From Eubacterium sp. (GTDB lineage Bacteria; Bacillota; Clostridia; Lachnospirales; Lachnospiraceae), in assembly GCA_024698585.1 (NCBI GenBank), contig JAILRB010000054.1, positions 1-64,000 of the forward strand: DNA of 64,000 nucleotides. Reading direction: 5' to 3'. Position numbers and translations under genes: made by a program. Shown here piece by piece: positions 26,323 through 35,503 of this stretch (position 1 is the stretch's first letter; every line of letters begins with the position of its first letter). The notes below the pieces were generated by a model. The model was not told the origin of the DNA. It was given only the letters and a program-made list of their open reading frames with translations, and searched no databases.

Positions 26323-27870
26323 ATGAGTAAAGAAGGAAGATCGGTTACGATACAGGCGGCGATTCTTGCTTCAGCTGGTTTGATTACTAAGGCCATTGGT
26401 TTTGTGTATAGAATACCAATGGCCAATATTTTGGGTAACACAGGGAATGGGATTTATTCTGTTGCATTTGGAATTTACAGTATTGCCTTAACCCTTTCCT
26501 CATACAGTATGCCGGTTTCCATTTCGAAACTGATCGCTGAAAAAAGTATTGAGGACAAAGATGCTGGAAAAAGAGTTTTTAGAGTTGCCTTGGTGATTTC
26601 ATTATTGTTAGGATTGATTGCTTCTATGGGATTATATTTTGGAGCAGATTTTCTGGCAGATCAATATCATAAAGATGGAATTCAAATGTCCTTGAGAATT
26701 CTGGCACCGACTACATTAATTGTTTCGGTTCTTGGATGCTTTCGTGGATATTTTCAGGGCTACGGAAATATGTTGCCAACATCAGTTTCTCAGGTTTTGG
26801 AACAGATTGTGAATGCGGTAATTAGCGTTGTTGGTGCATTGTATCTTGTAAAAGTTGTTACAGATACAGATAATCTGGCAGCGGTACGATCTGCCGGTGG
26901 AACGACTGGAACTTTAGCCGGAGCTTTGACGGCATTGTTGATTATCTTTGGTATTTATTGGAAGAATAGAGATAAAAACGAAATTCATATTGCTCTGGAT
27001 GAATTTAAAAGCATTGCCAAGGCATTGATTTTAATGATGCTGCCAATTATTTTTAGTCAGACGATTTATCAGATTGGATATACATTGGATGATTTGATTT
27101 TCCCGAAGATTATGCTTCAGAAGGGATTTGCTTCCAAGACAATCACGGATTTACAGGGGATTTTTAATACCCAGTACACACAGATGATTAATCTGCCGAT
27201 TGGAATGGCTACCGCTTTTGGAGTTTCGCTGATTCCGAGAATCAGTAGAGCATTTGCTGAAAAAAATCAGGAACATCTGGATGAGTATATAAATAAGCTG
27301 ATCAGTATGACTTCCATGATTGTCTTTCCGGCAGCGGTAGGATTATCTGTTTGTTCCAAAGAAATTATGGAGGTATTATTCCCGGCTCTGGGAAGTTATA
27401 CTCATGTGGCAGTTCGATTGATGTTATTTGGTTCCTATGGAGCAGTATTTTATTCCTTTTCAACCATATCAACATCAATTTTACAGGGAACCAATCATTT
27501 CCGAATTCCGGTAATCAATAGTTTTATTTCTTTGGTTCTTCATATTGGATTGGTAATCCTTCTGTTATTCCAAACAGATTGGAATATTTACGTGATTTTA
27601 ATTGGCGATTTAACATTTGCATTGTTAATCTTTATTCTCAATGGAATTTACATTAAGAAATACATCCGATGCACCATTCAATTAAAGGAAAATGTATTGA
27701 AACATATTTTAAATGCATTGATTATGGGAATTGCCATTGTGCTTGTTGATTTTGTTTGCAGAAGATTTATTTCCATTACCATCATTGCCATGGCAGTAAA
27801 AGTACTGTGCGGAATGATTGTTTATGGAATTTTGGAATTTCAGTGTCTGAAAAGCATTCGTAGGGGATAA
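26323..27870 (+). CDS. MATE-like polysaccharide/lipid II flippase (MurJ/SpoVB family)
   Basis: Polytopic membrane protein of the MOP exporter superfamily, 515 residues, about 14 transmembrane helices. The N-terminus (AAILASAGLITKAIGFVYRIPMANILG) and GNGIYSVAFGIYSIALTLS resemble SpoVB and YtgP/MurJ proteins that flip lipid-linked cell wall precursors. Whether it is the vegetative flippase (MurJ) or a sporulation-specific one (SpoVB) cannot be decided from sequence alone. Begins 30 bases after alaS. Confidence 0.85.
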   Translation: MSKEGRSVTIQAAILASAGLITKAIGFVYRIPMANILGNTGNGIYSVAFGIYSIALTLSSYSMPVSISKLIAEKSIEDKDAGKRVFRVALVISLLLGLIASMGLYFGADFLADQYHKDGIQMSLRILAPTTLIVSVLGCFRGYFQGYGNMLPTSVSQVLEQIVNAVISVVGALYLVKVVTDTDNLAAVRSAGGTTGTLAGALTALLIIFGIYWKNRDKNEIHIALDEFKSIAKALILMMLPIIFSQTIYQIGYTLDDLIFPKIMLQKGFASKTITDLQGIFNTQYTQMINLPIGMATAFGVSLIPRISRAFAEKNQEHLDEYINKLISMTSMIVFPAAVGLSVCSKEIMEVLFPALGSYTHVAVRLMLFGSYGAVFYSFSTISTSILQGTNHFRIPVINSFISLVLHIGLVILLLFQTDWNIYVILIGDLTFALLIFILNGIYIKKYIRCTIQLKENVLKHILNALIMGIAIVLVDFVCRRFISITIIAMAVKVLCGMIVYGILEFQCLKSIRRG

Positions 27871-27917
27871 GGAGTACTTATAAGGGATGTTTCCCGCGAT
27901 AACTTTATGAAAAGGTA

Positions 27918-27945
27918 TTGACGATGCTGAAAATTGTGATATAAT
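27918..27945 (+). promoter_or_regulatory. Strong extended -10 promoter of rpsU
   Basis: TTGACG (27918-27923), 16-base spacer, consensus TATAAT (27940-27945) preceded by TGA. Start near 27952. Confidence 0.8.
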
Positions 27946-27949
27946 ATTT

Positions 27950-27995
27950 TTTGTGTTTTAACACAAATACCTACAGTTTTAGGAATCTATAACTG
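27950..27995 (+). promoter_or_regulatory. Structured 5' leader of rpsU
   Basis: Two stems follow the transcription start: TTTGTGTT (27950-27957) / AACACAAA (27960-27967), and CAGTT (27974-27978) / AACTG (27991-27995) just ahead of GGGAGG. This may be an autoregulatory ribosomal-protein leader or only mRNA stabilisation; I do not recognise a named family. Confidence 0.4.
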
Positions 27996-28013
27996 AAGGG
28001 AGGTCAGGAAAGA

Positions 28014-28190
28014 ATGTCAAGCGTTATCGTAAAAGAAAATGAATCTATCGACAGTGCATTACGTAGATTCAAGAGAAATTGCGCAAAAGCTGGTATCCAG
28101 CAGGAAATTCGTAAGCGTGAACATTACGAAAAACCAAGTGTAAAGCGTAAGAAAAAGTCAGAAGCCGCTAGAAAGCGCAAATATAATTAA
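28014..28190 (+). CDS. rpsU: 30S ribosomal protein S21
   Basis: Small basic protein of the 30S platform, 58 residues, the usual length. [26 protein letters not shown] is the family signature and the C-terminus is very basic. GGGAGGTCAGG precedes the ATG. It has its own promoter and terminator. In Bacillus, rpsU runs on through yqeY towards yqfC; here yqeY is absent and an accessory block begins 172 bases later. Confidence 0.97.
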   Translation: MSSVIVKENESIDSALRRFKRNCAKAGIQQEIRKREHYEKPSVKRKKKSEAARKRKYN

Positions 28191-28200
28191 TGAATGATAA

Positions 28201-28230
28201 AAAGCCGGAACGATTTGTTCCGGTTTTTTT
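28201..28230 (+). terminator. Rho-independent terminator after rpsU
   Basis: CCGGAAC (28205-28211) / GTTCCGG (28217-28223), extended by flanking A-T and G.T pairs, then a run of seven Ts. The 132 bases from here to the sigma gene are very AT-rich; I see no convincing sigma-A or ECF promoter in them. Confidence 0.92.
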
Positions 28231-28362
28231 ATGTAAAAGAAGTAAGTTCCCGACCGGTTTTAATATATTTTAGAAAATAATAAAAAAATTTATATATTTT
28301 GAGATATTTTGTTGTTTTGATTTGTATTATAGGTAGATGCATCAAAAGAAAGGGCTTTTATC

Positions 28363-28848
28363 ATGATATCAAAAGATAAAACATATCATTGGGCTGATGT
28401 TGAACAAATTGTAGATAAATACAGTACAATGCTTCTACGTTTGGCGTATTCCCATGTGGGAAGTATAGAAGACGCAGAGGATGTGATTCAGGATGTGTTT
28501 ATAAAATTTGCCAGTCAACCGATTTTTAAAAGTGAAGAGCATAAAAAAGCATGGCTGATTCGAGTGACAATTAATCAGTGTATTAATTTAACGAAGTCTT
28601 CTCATAAAATGAAGACCGCGGAATTAGATTTTGATATTCCTCAAGAGGAAAAAGAAACACAGGATTTAATCCCGTATTTAATGAAACTTCCGGATAAATA
28701 TAAGTCTGTATTATATCTTTACTACTATGAGGAATATTCCGTCGATTACATTTCTGACTTGTTAAAGAAACGTCCGTCAAGTATTTATACACTTTTAGAC
28801 AGAGGACGGAAACAACTAAAAATCTTGTTGGAAAAGGAGGGGTATTGA
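28363..28848 (+). CDS. ECF-type RNA polymerase sigma factor
   Basis: 161 residues with sigma-70 region 2 (LLRLAYSHVGSIEDAEDVIQDVF, about 23-45, the -10 recognition helix) and region 4 (LPDKYKSVLYLYYYEEYSVDYISDLL, about 108-133), nothing between; the layout of an extracytoplasmic-function sigma factor. AAAGGGC precedes the ATG. Its TGA overlaps the ATG of the next gene, a membrane protein with a cytoplasmic N-terminus, so a sigma/anti-sigma pair is likely. Signal and regulon unknown; the downstream secreted proteins are probable targets. Confidence 0.9.
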   Translation: MISKDKTYHWADVEQIVDKYSTMLLRLAYSHVGSIEDAEDVIQDVFIKFASQPIFKSEEHKKAWLIRVTINQCINLTKSSHKMKTAELDFDIPQEEKETQDLIPYLMKLPDKYKSVLYLYYYEEYSVDYISDLLKKRPSSIYTLLDRGRKQLKILLEKEGY

Positions 28849-29939
28849 TGAAAAAAGAAAATAATGATTCTTTAGAATTAAGGCAAATGTTTCAGAATAC
28901 ATTTGATCCTTATAAAGCATCAGATGAAATGAAAAACAAAATCAAAGACAACATCAAAATACAGATAGAATCAGACAAGCAAAAAAAACATCATGTAGTT
29001 CGTTTTTCCAGAGTTGCAGCAATTGCTGCCTGTTTTCTTTTGATTATTTGTGCTGTAAATTATAACAGCATTAAAGCAGGTGTTGGAAGTTTATATGAAT
29101 ATTTTTTCCGTTCTGTGGAAACAAAGTATGATCATGATTTGAAAGACTATAGCATTGATATTCAGAAAAAAGTTCTTTTAGAAGATGATTGTTATTTAGA
29201 AATTAAGGAAGCAGCATTCAAAGACCATGGAGTTGACTTTAAGTTAAAAATGATTGATGATGCTAACAGATTCGAATTGGTTGGGTATGAAATAACTTTA
29301 AAAGAAAAAAAACAGGTATATGATTTTTACACAGAAATGTTTGTAAATACCGGTGAATATTATCTGGCTTCCTTGATTTTTGCAAACAAGGAAATGTGGA
29401 AAGACTTTAAGAACAAAGAATTCACATTTGATGCGACAGTTCTATATATAGATCATTCAAAAGATGATGGGGAACTGTTAGAAAAGCACACGACACTAAC
29501 ATTAACCCCTAAGTACATCTATCACACAAAAAGCTGTAAGATGAAGAATCAGAAAATTTATAATGATGGATTTTATAAGATAGAATTGATTGAATTGAAT
29601 TCGTGGTATATGAAGGTTATATGTCAAGAATTGAAAAATAAAGATTCGAACAAATTCCGTTTTTTAAATATTGCTACAGAAAAAGAGGATTTGTTGTTCT
29701 TGGGAGGTTCTAATTGTGGAACTGTTGAAGATAATGATGTGGTTGAAACAGACAATACCGCTGAAATGATTTATCAAATCCCTGAAAAGGAACCTGATTA
29801 TTTATATATCAGAACCTTTGAGATCGATTTTAAGGAAATGGAACAGAATCAAGATAAAATTGGAGATGACCCATTGGATCTTGAAAACTTTGAAAAGAAT
29901 CTCACGCAGGATAAGAAAGTTCCAATGATTTGGGAATAG
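28848..29939 (+). CDS. DUF4179-like membrane protein, putative anti-sigma factor
   Basis: 363 residues: cytoplasmic N-terminal segment (1-53) rich in charged residues, one transmembrane helix about 54-72 (RVAAIAACFLLIICAVN), and an extracytoplasmic domain of about 290 residues with no cysteine-zinc ZAS motif. This layout and its place after an ECF sigma gene match DUF4179 proteins, which commonly pair with ECF sigmas. AAAGGAGGGG at 28833-28842 sets the ATG at 28848, whose A is the last base of the sigma stop. The outer domain may sense an envelope signal; that is inference. Confidence 0.75.
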   Translation: MKKENNDSLELRQMFQNTFDPYKASDEMKNKIKDNIKIQIESDKQKKHHVVRFSRVAAIAACFLLIICAVNYNSIKAGVGSLYEYFFRSVETKYDHDLKDYSIDIQKKVLLEDDCYLEIKEAAFKDHGVDFKLKMIDDANRFELVGYEITLKEKKQVYDFYTEMFVNTGEYYLASLIFANKEMWKDFKNKEFTFDATVLYIDHSKDDGELLEKHTTLTLTPKYIYHTKSCKMKNQKIYNDGFYKIELIELNSWYMKVICQELKNKDSNKFRFLNIATEKEDLLFLGGSNCGTVEDNDVVETDNTAEMIYQIPEKEPDYLYIRTFEIDFKEMEQNQDKIGDDPLDLENFEKNLTQDKKVPMIWE

Positions 29940-29951
29940 GAGGAAAGAATT

Positions 29952-32018
29952 ATGATACATAGAAATCAAATAAAAAAACTAATTAGTGCTCTGGTTGTGT
30001 TGATGGTTATTACATCCACAACACTCTCAAATTTTTATATCATAAAAGGTGATATTACATATGATGATGATATGCCGATTCTTAATCGTTATACGATTGA
30101 AAATGCTGAAAAATTAACCGGTGATTCCAAATTCAAAATGAATGTAGATCTTACGGAAGAAGGATTAGGAGTTACCAGAGCTACTTTTAAATTTCGAGGT
30201 GAAAAAACGAAACGAGAGGTCTCATTTACTTATGTAGCAGGAGAGGTAGACTGTTTAGGTCATAAGTGTAATCCGCTTTTTACGGGAGTTCACTCTTTAA
30301 TTTTTGATTTGAAAAAAGCAAAGTTACCGCAGGACACCTATGTGATTGAAGACATTTTTCTATATGATGCAAATAACAATAGTTATCTTGATTCCCTAGG
30401 ATTAAGACATGAATGGGAAGATAAGTCTACATTAGAATTTAAGATTGTTACATCTAAAATTACGGATGTAACTTCTCCGATTATTAAATCATTTAAGATT
30501 CCTAACAACAATAACATCACGCTAGATGCATTTTGTAATGTTGAAATTGATTGTGAAGATGAAACGGGTGTAAAAGAGATTGTTTTAACTTATCAAATGG
30601 GAGAAGACAAGGTTATATTTTATTGTTATGACCAGACAGGAAGGATCAATGGAAAACGAAAAGTGAATTTTATTCCTGGATACTACAAGATGGGAAATGC
30701 CAAGAAAGGAACTTATTATTTATCAGAGATTCGATGCACTGATAGGTATGGGAACTCTGCAACAATGCACATTTCTCCATTTAATAACAGTCAATTCACT
30801 AATTCCATCACGGTTACAAAAGTGGATGCAGAGGAAATGATAGAACCACAATTGGAGAGCGCACAAATATTAAAGAAGAATATCACCACCCCTAATGTTT
30901 TAAAATTACGTATTAAGGTAAAAACCGATAATCCGTCTATTTCGAATGTGAGGTGTAGTATTGAAAATCAGGAAGGCAGAGTTTATTTTTTAGATGCCAA
31001 ATTACAAAAGGATTTAACTTCCGGGATTTATAAGATATCGTTTCCGATTAGTCCTTATACACAAAGTGGAGAATATCATATAAAAACTATTAGCTTTTAT
31101 AGTGCTTATGGAATTACAGATTATTGGAAGGATAGTGATGTTTCTACGGTAAAAGAGGAGTATTCTCTCGATAGTCGATTAAAAGATGACAAGTTTGTTG
31201 TTAAATCACCTTATAATGTTTCTTATTATGGCTCACTTTCCAATTCTACAAAAATTATGCAGGTTGTCAAAAACCTGAAAGAAGGACAGATTGCCGTACT
31301 CGATTATTCCTATCAAACCAAAGTAGATAAAAAGATATTTGAAACGATTGCCGGTAAAAATATCACCCTTGTGTTTCAAAATAGTGATGTTCAATGGATT
31401 TTTAACGGGAAAAACGTGAAAAAAAGTCGCTGTAAGACCATTGACTTGAAAACGAAAATCTCAAGAGAAAGCGGAAAAAAATATGGATTTGCGAATGACA
31501 AATATGTGTTAAAAGTAAAGTTTGCATCCAATGGGGTTTTACCGGGGACAGCAAAGATCCGAGTAAATACCAACTACTTAAGTGCTAAGTATAAAGTGAA
31601 TGATGATATGATATTAAGCTATATGAAAAAATTACCGAATGTGTTAGACAAGAATGTTCAGATTAAAGAGGATGGTTTCGCAGAAATATCCATTTCTCAC
31701 AATTCTACATACATTTTATCGGATAAAATGCCACGTCTGGCATCGCCAAAGTCATTTGCTGTTAAAAAGAAAACCAGTTCTTCCGTAACATTAAAGTGGA
31801 ATAAAGTATTTTGTGCAGAAGGATATGAAATTTATCGTAGCGATTCTGTCAAGGGAAATATGAAAAAGATTAAAACAATCAAAAGTTTTAAAACATTAAA
31901 GTTTACGGACAAGAATTTACGAAGCGGAAAGAAATACTATTATCGATTAAAGGCAATCAGTAAAACCAAAGGTGTAAAATCCATCTACAGCAAAAAAATT
32001 ACTGCAAAAACAAAATGA
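29952..32018 (+). CDS. Secreted Ig-like/fibronectin type III protein A
   Basis: 688 residues with a signal peptide (about 1-32). Three roughly 100-120 residue beta-rich modules follow (about 42-165, 175-289, 299-392); the first two end in a D.x.YGN or DANNN turn like bacterial Ig-like repeats. Next comes a domain of about 175 residues (417-592, with VFQNSDVQWIFNGKNV), then a C-terminal FN3 domain (about 597-688). No LPxTG, SLH or choline-binding anchor is visible. Starts 12 bases after the putative anti-sigma gene, with AGGAGGA overlapping that gene's stop. A paralogue follows. Function unknown; adhesion or binding of a surface ligand is plausible. Confidence 0.75.
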   Translation: MIHRNQIKKLISALVVLMVITSTTLSNFYIIKGDITYDDDMPILNRYTIENAEKLTGDSKFKMNVDLTEEGLGVTRATFKFRGEKTKREVSFTYVAGEVDCLGHKCNPLFTGVHSLIFDLKKAKLPQDTYVIEDIFLYDANNNSYLDSLGLRHEWEDKSTLEFKIVTSKITDVTSPIIKSFKIPNNNNITLDAFCNVEIDCEDETGVKEIVLTYQMGEDKVIFYCYDQTGRINGKRKVNFIPGYYKMGNAKKGTYYLSEIRCTDRYGNSATMHISPFNNSQFTNSITVTKVDAEEMIEPQLESAQILKKNITTPNVLKLRIKVKTDNPSISNVRCSIENQEGRVYFLDAKLQKDLTSGIYKISFPISPYTQSGEYHIKTISFYSAYGITDYWKDSDVSTVKEEYSLDSRLKDDKFVVKSPYNVSYYGSLSNSTKIMQVVKNLKEGQIAVLDYSYQTKVDKKIFETIAGKNITLVFQNSDVQWIFNGKNVKKSRCKTIDLKTKISRESGKKYGFANDKYVLKVKFASNGVLPGTAKIRVNTNYLSAKYKVNDDMILSYMKKLPNVLDKNVQIKEDGFAEISISHNSTYILSDKMPRLASPKSFAVKKKTSSSVTLKWNKVFCAEGYEIYRSDSVKGNMKKIKTIKSFKTLKFTDKNLRSGKKYYYRLKAISKTKGVKSIYSKKITAKTK

Positions 32019-32052
32019 TTATTAAGTCAATGAAGAATGGAGAGAATAAAGC

Positions 32053-34140
32053 ATGAAGAAACAATGGATTAGCGGCTTTTTAGTAGCTGTTATAATCATT
32101 ACAACAGTGTTTAGTAATACAAAAATGATAATCGCTGATAACTCATACGATATCACGAAACCGGTACTAAATTCCATAATTGTCAATGATCCTATGAACC
32201 TTGACGGAGATGGAAAAATGAATTTATGTTTGGATATTACTGAGGATGGATCCGGTGTCACTCTTATCAATATAAAGCTGGTTGGTGTTCATACGAAAAA
32301 TTCTTTTTATGTGAGCTATTCATCCAACGTTGATAGTAACCTTGACTTTTATTCAGCACCATTATTTTCCGGGGAAAATAATATTTCTGTAAATATTTAT
32401 GATGCGTATAATCCTCATGCAGTATTGTTGGATGAATATTTCATAGATGAGATTCAACTAATGGATGCGAATGGAAACAAAAGTTTTTACACTTTATCAG
32501 AAGGTGGTTCCTGGATGAATAAAAGCACCACAAAGATTCGAATCATCCATTCTTCTCATACGGATATTACGGCACCTGTTATTAAATCTTTTTCCGTGGA
32601 AAACGCCAATCAAATTGATGCAACAAAAGGGTATATTAACGTAACACTGGATTTGATTGAGAATGGAAGTGGTTTGGCGAGATTTTCTTTTGGATTTCAG
32701 GGTGATGACGGAAAAACGATTTATCTGGATTGGTCAAACTATGGTATTAAATCAGACAGCTTAAAGAGTGGTAAAAATAAAATCAAATTAGAAATTTCAA
32801 AATACGTTAAACCGGGAAAATATCAACTGTGTTCCTTAGAGGCTCGAGATAATGAGGGAAATGTCCTATGGTTAACTGAAGAACATGCAGAACTTTATAA
32901 TTCGAAATATACACAGTCCATTGAAATAATAAAATCTCTATATGTCGATAATTTTGTAAAGATTAATAAGATAGAAGTGATTTCAAAAAAAGTTGTCACA
33001 CCGGATTTGTTTAAACTAAAAATGGATCTTGAAACAGGTAAGGGTGGAATTCGTGGCATTTTTTTGAAGTTAATGGATGATCACGGAAATACAAAACTTT
33101 TAACCTGGGATTCTGACAAATCGATTCGGTCAGGAACATATATCTTCCAGTTTCCGGTTAGTGCATATTCGGTAGATGGGAATTATAAAATTCGTTCCAT
33201 TACATTTTTTGATGAGTATGGAACAGATGCTATTACACATTATTATGGAGAAAATCCAAAATCCTCTTTGGGAGAGTCCTTACTGGATGTTCCTGATTTT
33301 TCGAATCCTACCATACAAATAAAGAGTGCGTTTGACATCAGTTATTATGGTTCGACGGCTAATATCGCCGGAGCATTACAGGCAATTAACAAGATGAAGA
33401 ATGGTCAGGTTGCGGTTTTGGATTATCGAAATTATTATTATGCGGACAAGAAATTATTTGAAGCAATTGCCGGTGCTGATAAAACAATTGTTTTTCAGGA
33501 TTCAGATGTGCAATGGGTATTTCATGGAACAGATATAAAAAAGAAACAATGTAAAACGATTAATTTACATGTTGATATCTCAAAAGAAAAGGGCGCAGAT
33601 TTTGGTTATGCAGATGATCCTTATATTTTGTTAATGTGCTTTGCAAAAAACGGAAAACTTCCGGGAAAAGTAAGGATGCGAATTAATGATGAATATTTAA
33701 AACAAAAATATAAAGTTAACAATCAAATGATATTAAGTTATTTTGATAAATCTGCTGAAGTGTTAGATAAGAATGTAAAATGTTCTAAAGATGGATATAT
33801 GGAATTTTCAATCAAACATAATTCGAAATATATTCTATCCGATAAAATGCCGCGTTTATTAGCTCCATTATGTTTTAAAGCGAAAAGATTCGGTAAAAGT
33901 GCAGTGAAGCTGTCATGGGGAAGAGTGGCCGGCGCAACCGGATATACGATTTACAGAGCTTCTAAGAAGAACGGAAAAATGAAACGAATAAAAATAGTTA
34001 AGAGTGGAAGAACTTTAAAATACAAAGATTACAATGTAAAAAAGGGGAAGCGATATTATTATAGAATTAAAGGGAACGGATATAATAAAAAAATCAAAGC
34101 GATATATAGTAGAAAAATATCAGTGAAAATCAAGAAATAA
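32053..34140 (+). CDS. Secreted Ig-like/fibronectin type III protein B (paralogue of A)
   Basis: 695 residues with the same order of parts as the preceding protein: signal peptide (about 1-29), three Ig-like modules, the domain with VFQDSDVQWVFHGTDI, and a C-terminal FN3 domain. The C-terminal 270 residues are visibly very similar (both share the DKMPRL junction before FN3), while the N-terminal modules diverge more, so this is a tandem duplication with faster change in the ligand-facing part. 34 bases after protein A with GGAGAG upstream; the unit ends at a terminator. Confidence 0.75.
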   Translation: MKKQWISGFLVAVIIITTVFSNTKMIIADNSYDITKPVLNSIIVNDPMNLDGDGKMNLCLDITEDGSGVTLINIKLVGVHTKNSFYVSYSSNVDSNLDFYSAPLFSGENNISVNIYDAYNPHAVLLDEYFIDEIQLMDANGNKSFYTLSEGGSWMNKSTTKIRIIHSSHTDITAPVIKSFSVENANQIDATKGYINVTLDLIENGSGLARFSFGFQGDDGKTIYLDWSNYGIKSDSLKSGKNKIKLEISKYVKPGKYQLCSLEARDNEGNVLWLTEEHAELYNSKYTQSIEIIKSLYVDNFVKINKIEVISKKVVTPDLFKLKMDLETGKGGIRGIFLKLMDDHGNTKLLTWDSDKSIRSGTYIFQFPVSAYSVDGNYKIRSITFFDEYGTDAITHYYGENPKSSLGESLLDVPDFSNPTIQIKSAFDISYYGSTANIAGALQAINKMKNGQVAVLDYRNYYYADKKLFEAIAGADKTIVFQDSDVQWVFHGTDIKKKQCKTINLHVDISKEKGADFGYADDPYILLMCFAKNGKLPGKVRMRINDEYLKQKYKVNNQMILSYFDKSAEVLDKNVKCSKDGYMEFSIKHNSKYILSDKMPRLLAPLCFKAKRFGKSAVKLSWGRVAGATGYTIYRASKKNGKMKRIKIVKSGRTLKYKDYNVKKGKRYYYRIKGNGYNKKIKAIYSRKISVKIKK

Positions 34141-34158
34141 TCACTTGAAAAACCTTGT

Positions 34159-34204
34159 AAAATCAGACCAAAACCGGCCATGGCCAGATAGGTCTAATTT
34201 TTTT
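34159..34204 (+). terminator. Terminator of the sigma/secreted-protein operon
   Basis: AAAATCAGACC (34159-34169) pairs with GGTCTAATTTT (34191-34201) with one mismatch; the loop contains the palindrome GGCCATGGCC (34176-34185). A T run follows. This closes the four-gene unit. Confidence 0.7.
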
Positions 34205-34266
34205 GAAATAAAAAATCATTTTTCATCGTTTAATAAGTATCAATGAAAAAAGAAAGGAAAAAAAAT

Positions 34267-35493
34267 ATGGTTAAAAAATTTTTAGTAAGGGTATGTGTAG
34301 TAATGATGTTTTGTAGTGCAATGATTTCCAGTCATGGAATGAATAGTTTTGTTATGGCAAATGACGGAAAAGAATCAATAATATTGCAGCAAAATACAGA
34401 AACCGGAAAACAGAGTAATGATTTAGTTTTTACGGAAGAACGACAGGGTTGCAAATATGAATTAAAGGATAGTACGTTGACAATCAGTGGGGATGGTGCT
34501 GCATGGGCATTTCCACAAAATCAACATAAGTATGCAAACGCTGTGAATAAAATAATTATAAACGGTAACATCAAGGATGGTTATAAAGTAATTTGTTCTT
34601 GTTCTAATGTCTATGAAATTGAACTTCCGGGTAGTGCACTAAAAGAGACATTTTCAATTGATTGCAGATACAGTAGACATTTTGAGTATGTGAAAGTCAC
34701 ATCATCTCTCCCTAAGAAGAGTGTTAAATACTTATATAACATATATGCAAACAAGATAATCTTATTAGGTCAGCAAAAAAACTATAAACTATGCGGATCA
34801 GTTCTTTGTACAAAAGATAAGAAAACTGCTGTTGCATTTTTACCTCAGGCAGAAGAAATAGTTTTTCCAAAAGAATGTCAGAGTGTAAATGATATTCCGT
34901 TAGAATATTGTAGTTCGAAAATTATATTTAATAAAAACATCAAGTCCATTAATATGACAAAAAAATATAAAAATCGAGGAGCTTGTAGATACGATGTTGA
35001 TTTGGATATGTTCGATTTAAAGAACTGTAAATTAAAAGGCAGTGAATTAGATAAATTGCTTTGGGTTACTAGCTATAAGTATGATAGGAATGGACAAATA
35101 AAAGAATGGGCAAAAAAATATCCAAAGTTGTTTCAGTTGAAAAATGGTTTCCTGATTTCAGGAGATACATTGATTTCTTATGACATTTCGTTAAAATGGA
35201 TTTTACCGGATGGTTATTTCAACGAAGACAGAGACGAAGGTGAAGGACAATATCAAAAAATAATATGTAAGAAGAGTGTGGTGATTCCGAAAAAAATAAA
35301 AATTATTGGCTATGGAGCATTTTATGCTGCATCGGAAGATGCAGTCTATGGTAATGATTCGCTAAAAAAAATTTCCTTGAAAAAAGGAACAAAACTAAAG
35401 AGAATTAGATCCTTTGCCTTTGGTGGTTGTGAAAATTTGAAAAAAGTTAAAACATCGAAATCAGTCAAAGTTGAAAAAAACGCATATTATTGA
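34267..35493 (+). CDS. Secreted BspA-like leucine-rich repeat protein
   Basis: 408 residues with a signal peptide (MVKKFLVRVCVVMMFCSAM..., about 1-32). DSTLTISGDGA (BspA-type lead-in) is followed by LRR_5-like repeats: LPQAEEIVFPKECQSV in the middle and SLKKISLKKGTKLKRIRSFAFGGCENLKKV near the end. It stops right after VEKNAYY, where another LRR would be expected to continue, so it may be shortened. The ATG at 34243 is in frame but sits in an inverted repeat (34219-34226 / 34243-34250); AAAGGAAA favours 34267. Adhesion is known for the family; not shown here. Confidence 0.7.
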   Translation: MVKKFLVRVCVVMMFCSAMISSHGMNSFVMANDGKESIILQQNTETGKQSNDLVFTEERQGCKYELKDSTLTISGDGAAWAFPQNQHKYANAVNKIIINGNIKDGYKVICSCSNVYEIELPGSALKETFSIDCRYSRHFEYVKVTSSLPKKSVKYLYNIYANKIILLGQQKNYKLCGSVLCTKDKKTAVAFLPQAEEIVFPKECQSVNDIPLEYCSSKIIFNKNIKSINMTKKYKNRGACRYDVDLDMFDLKNCKLKGSELDKLLWVTSYKYDRNGQIKEWAKKYPKLFQLKNGFLISGDTLISYDISLKWILPDGYFNEDRDEGEGQYQKIICKKSVVIPKKIKIIGYGAFYAASEDAVYGNDSLKKISLKKGTKLKRIRSFAFGGCENLKKVKTSKSVKVEKNAYY

Positions 35494-35503
35494 TATATAT
35501 TTT

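Noticed and set aside
28299-28330. TTGAGA...TATTAT as promoter of the ECF sigma gene
   Set aside because: The spacing is 20 bases to TATTAT, and the hexamer at 17 bases (TTGTAT) is a poor -10. The region is too AT-rich to call by eye.
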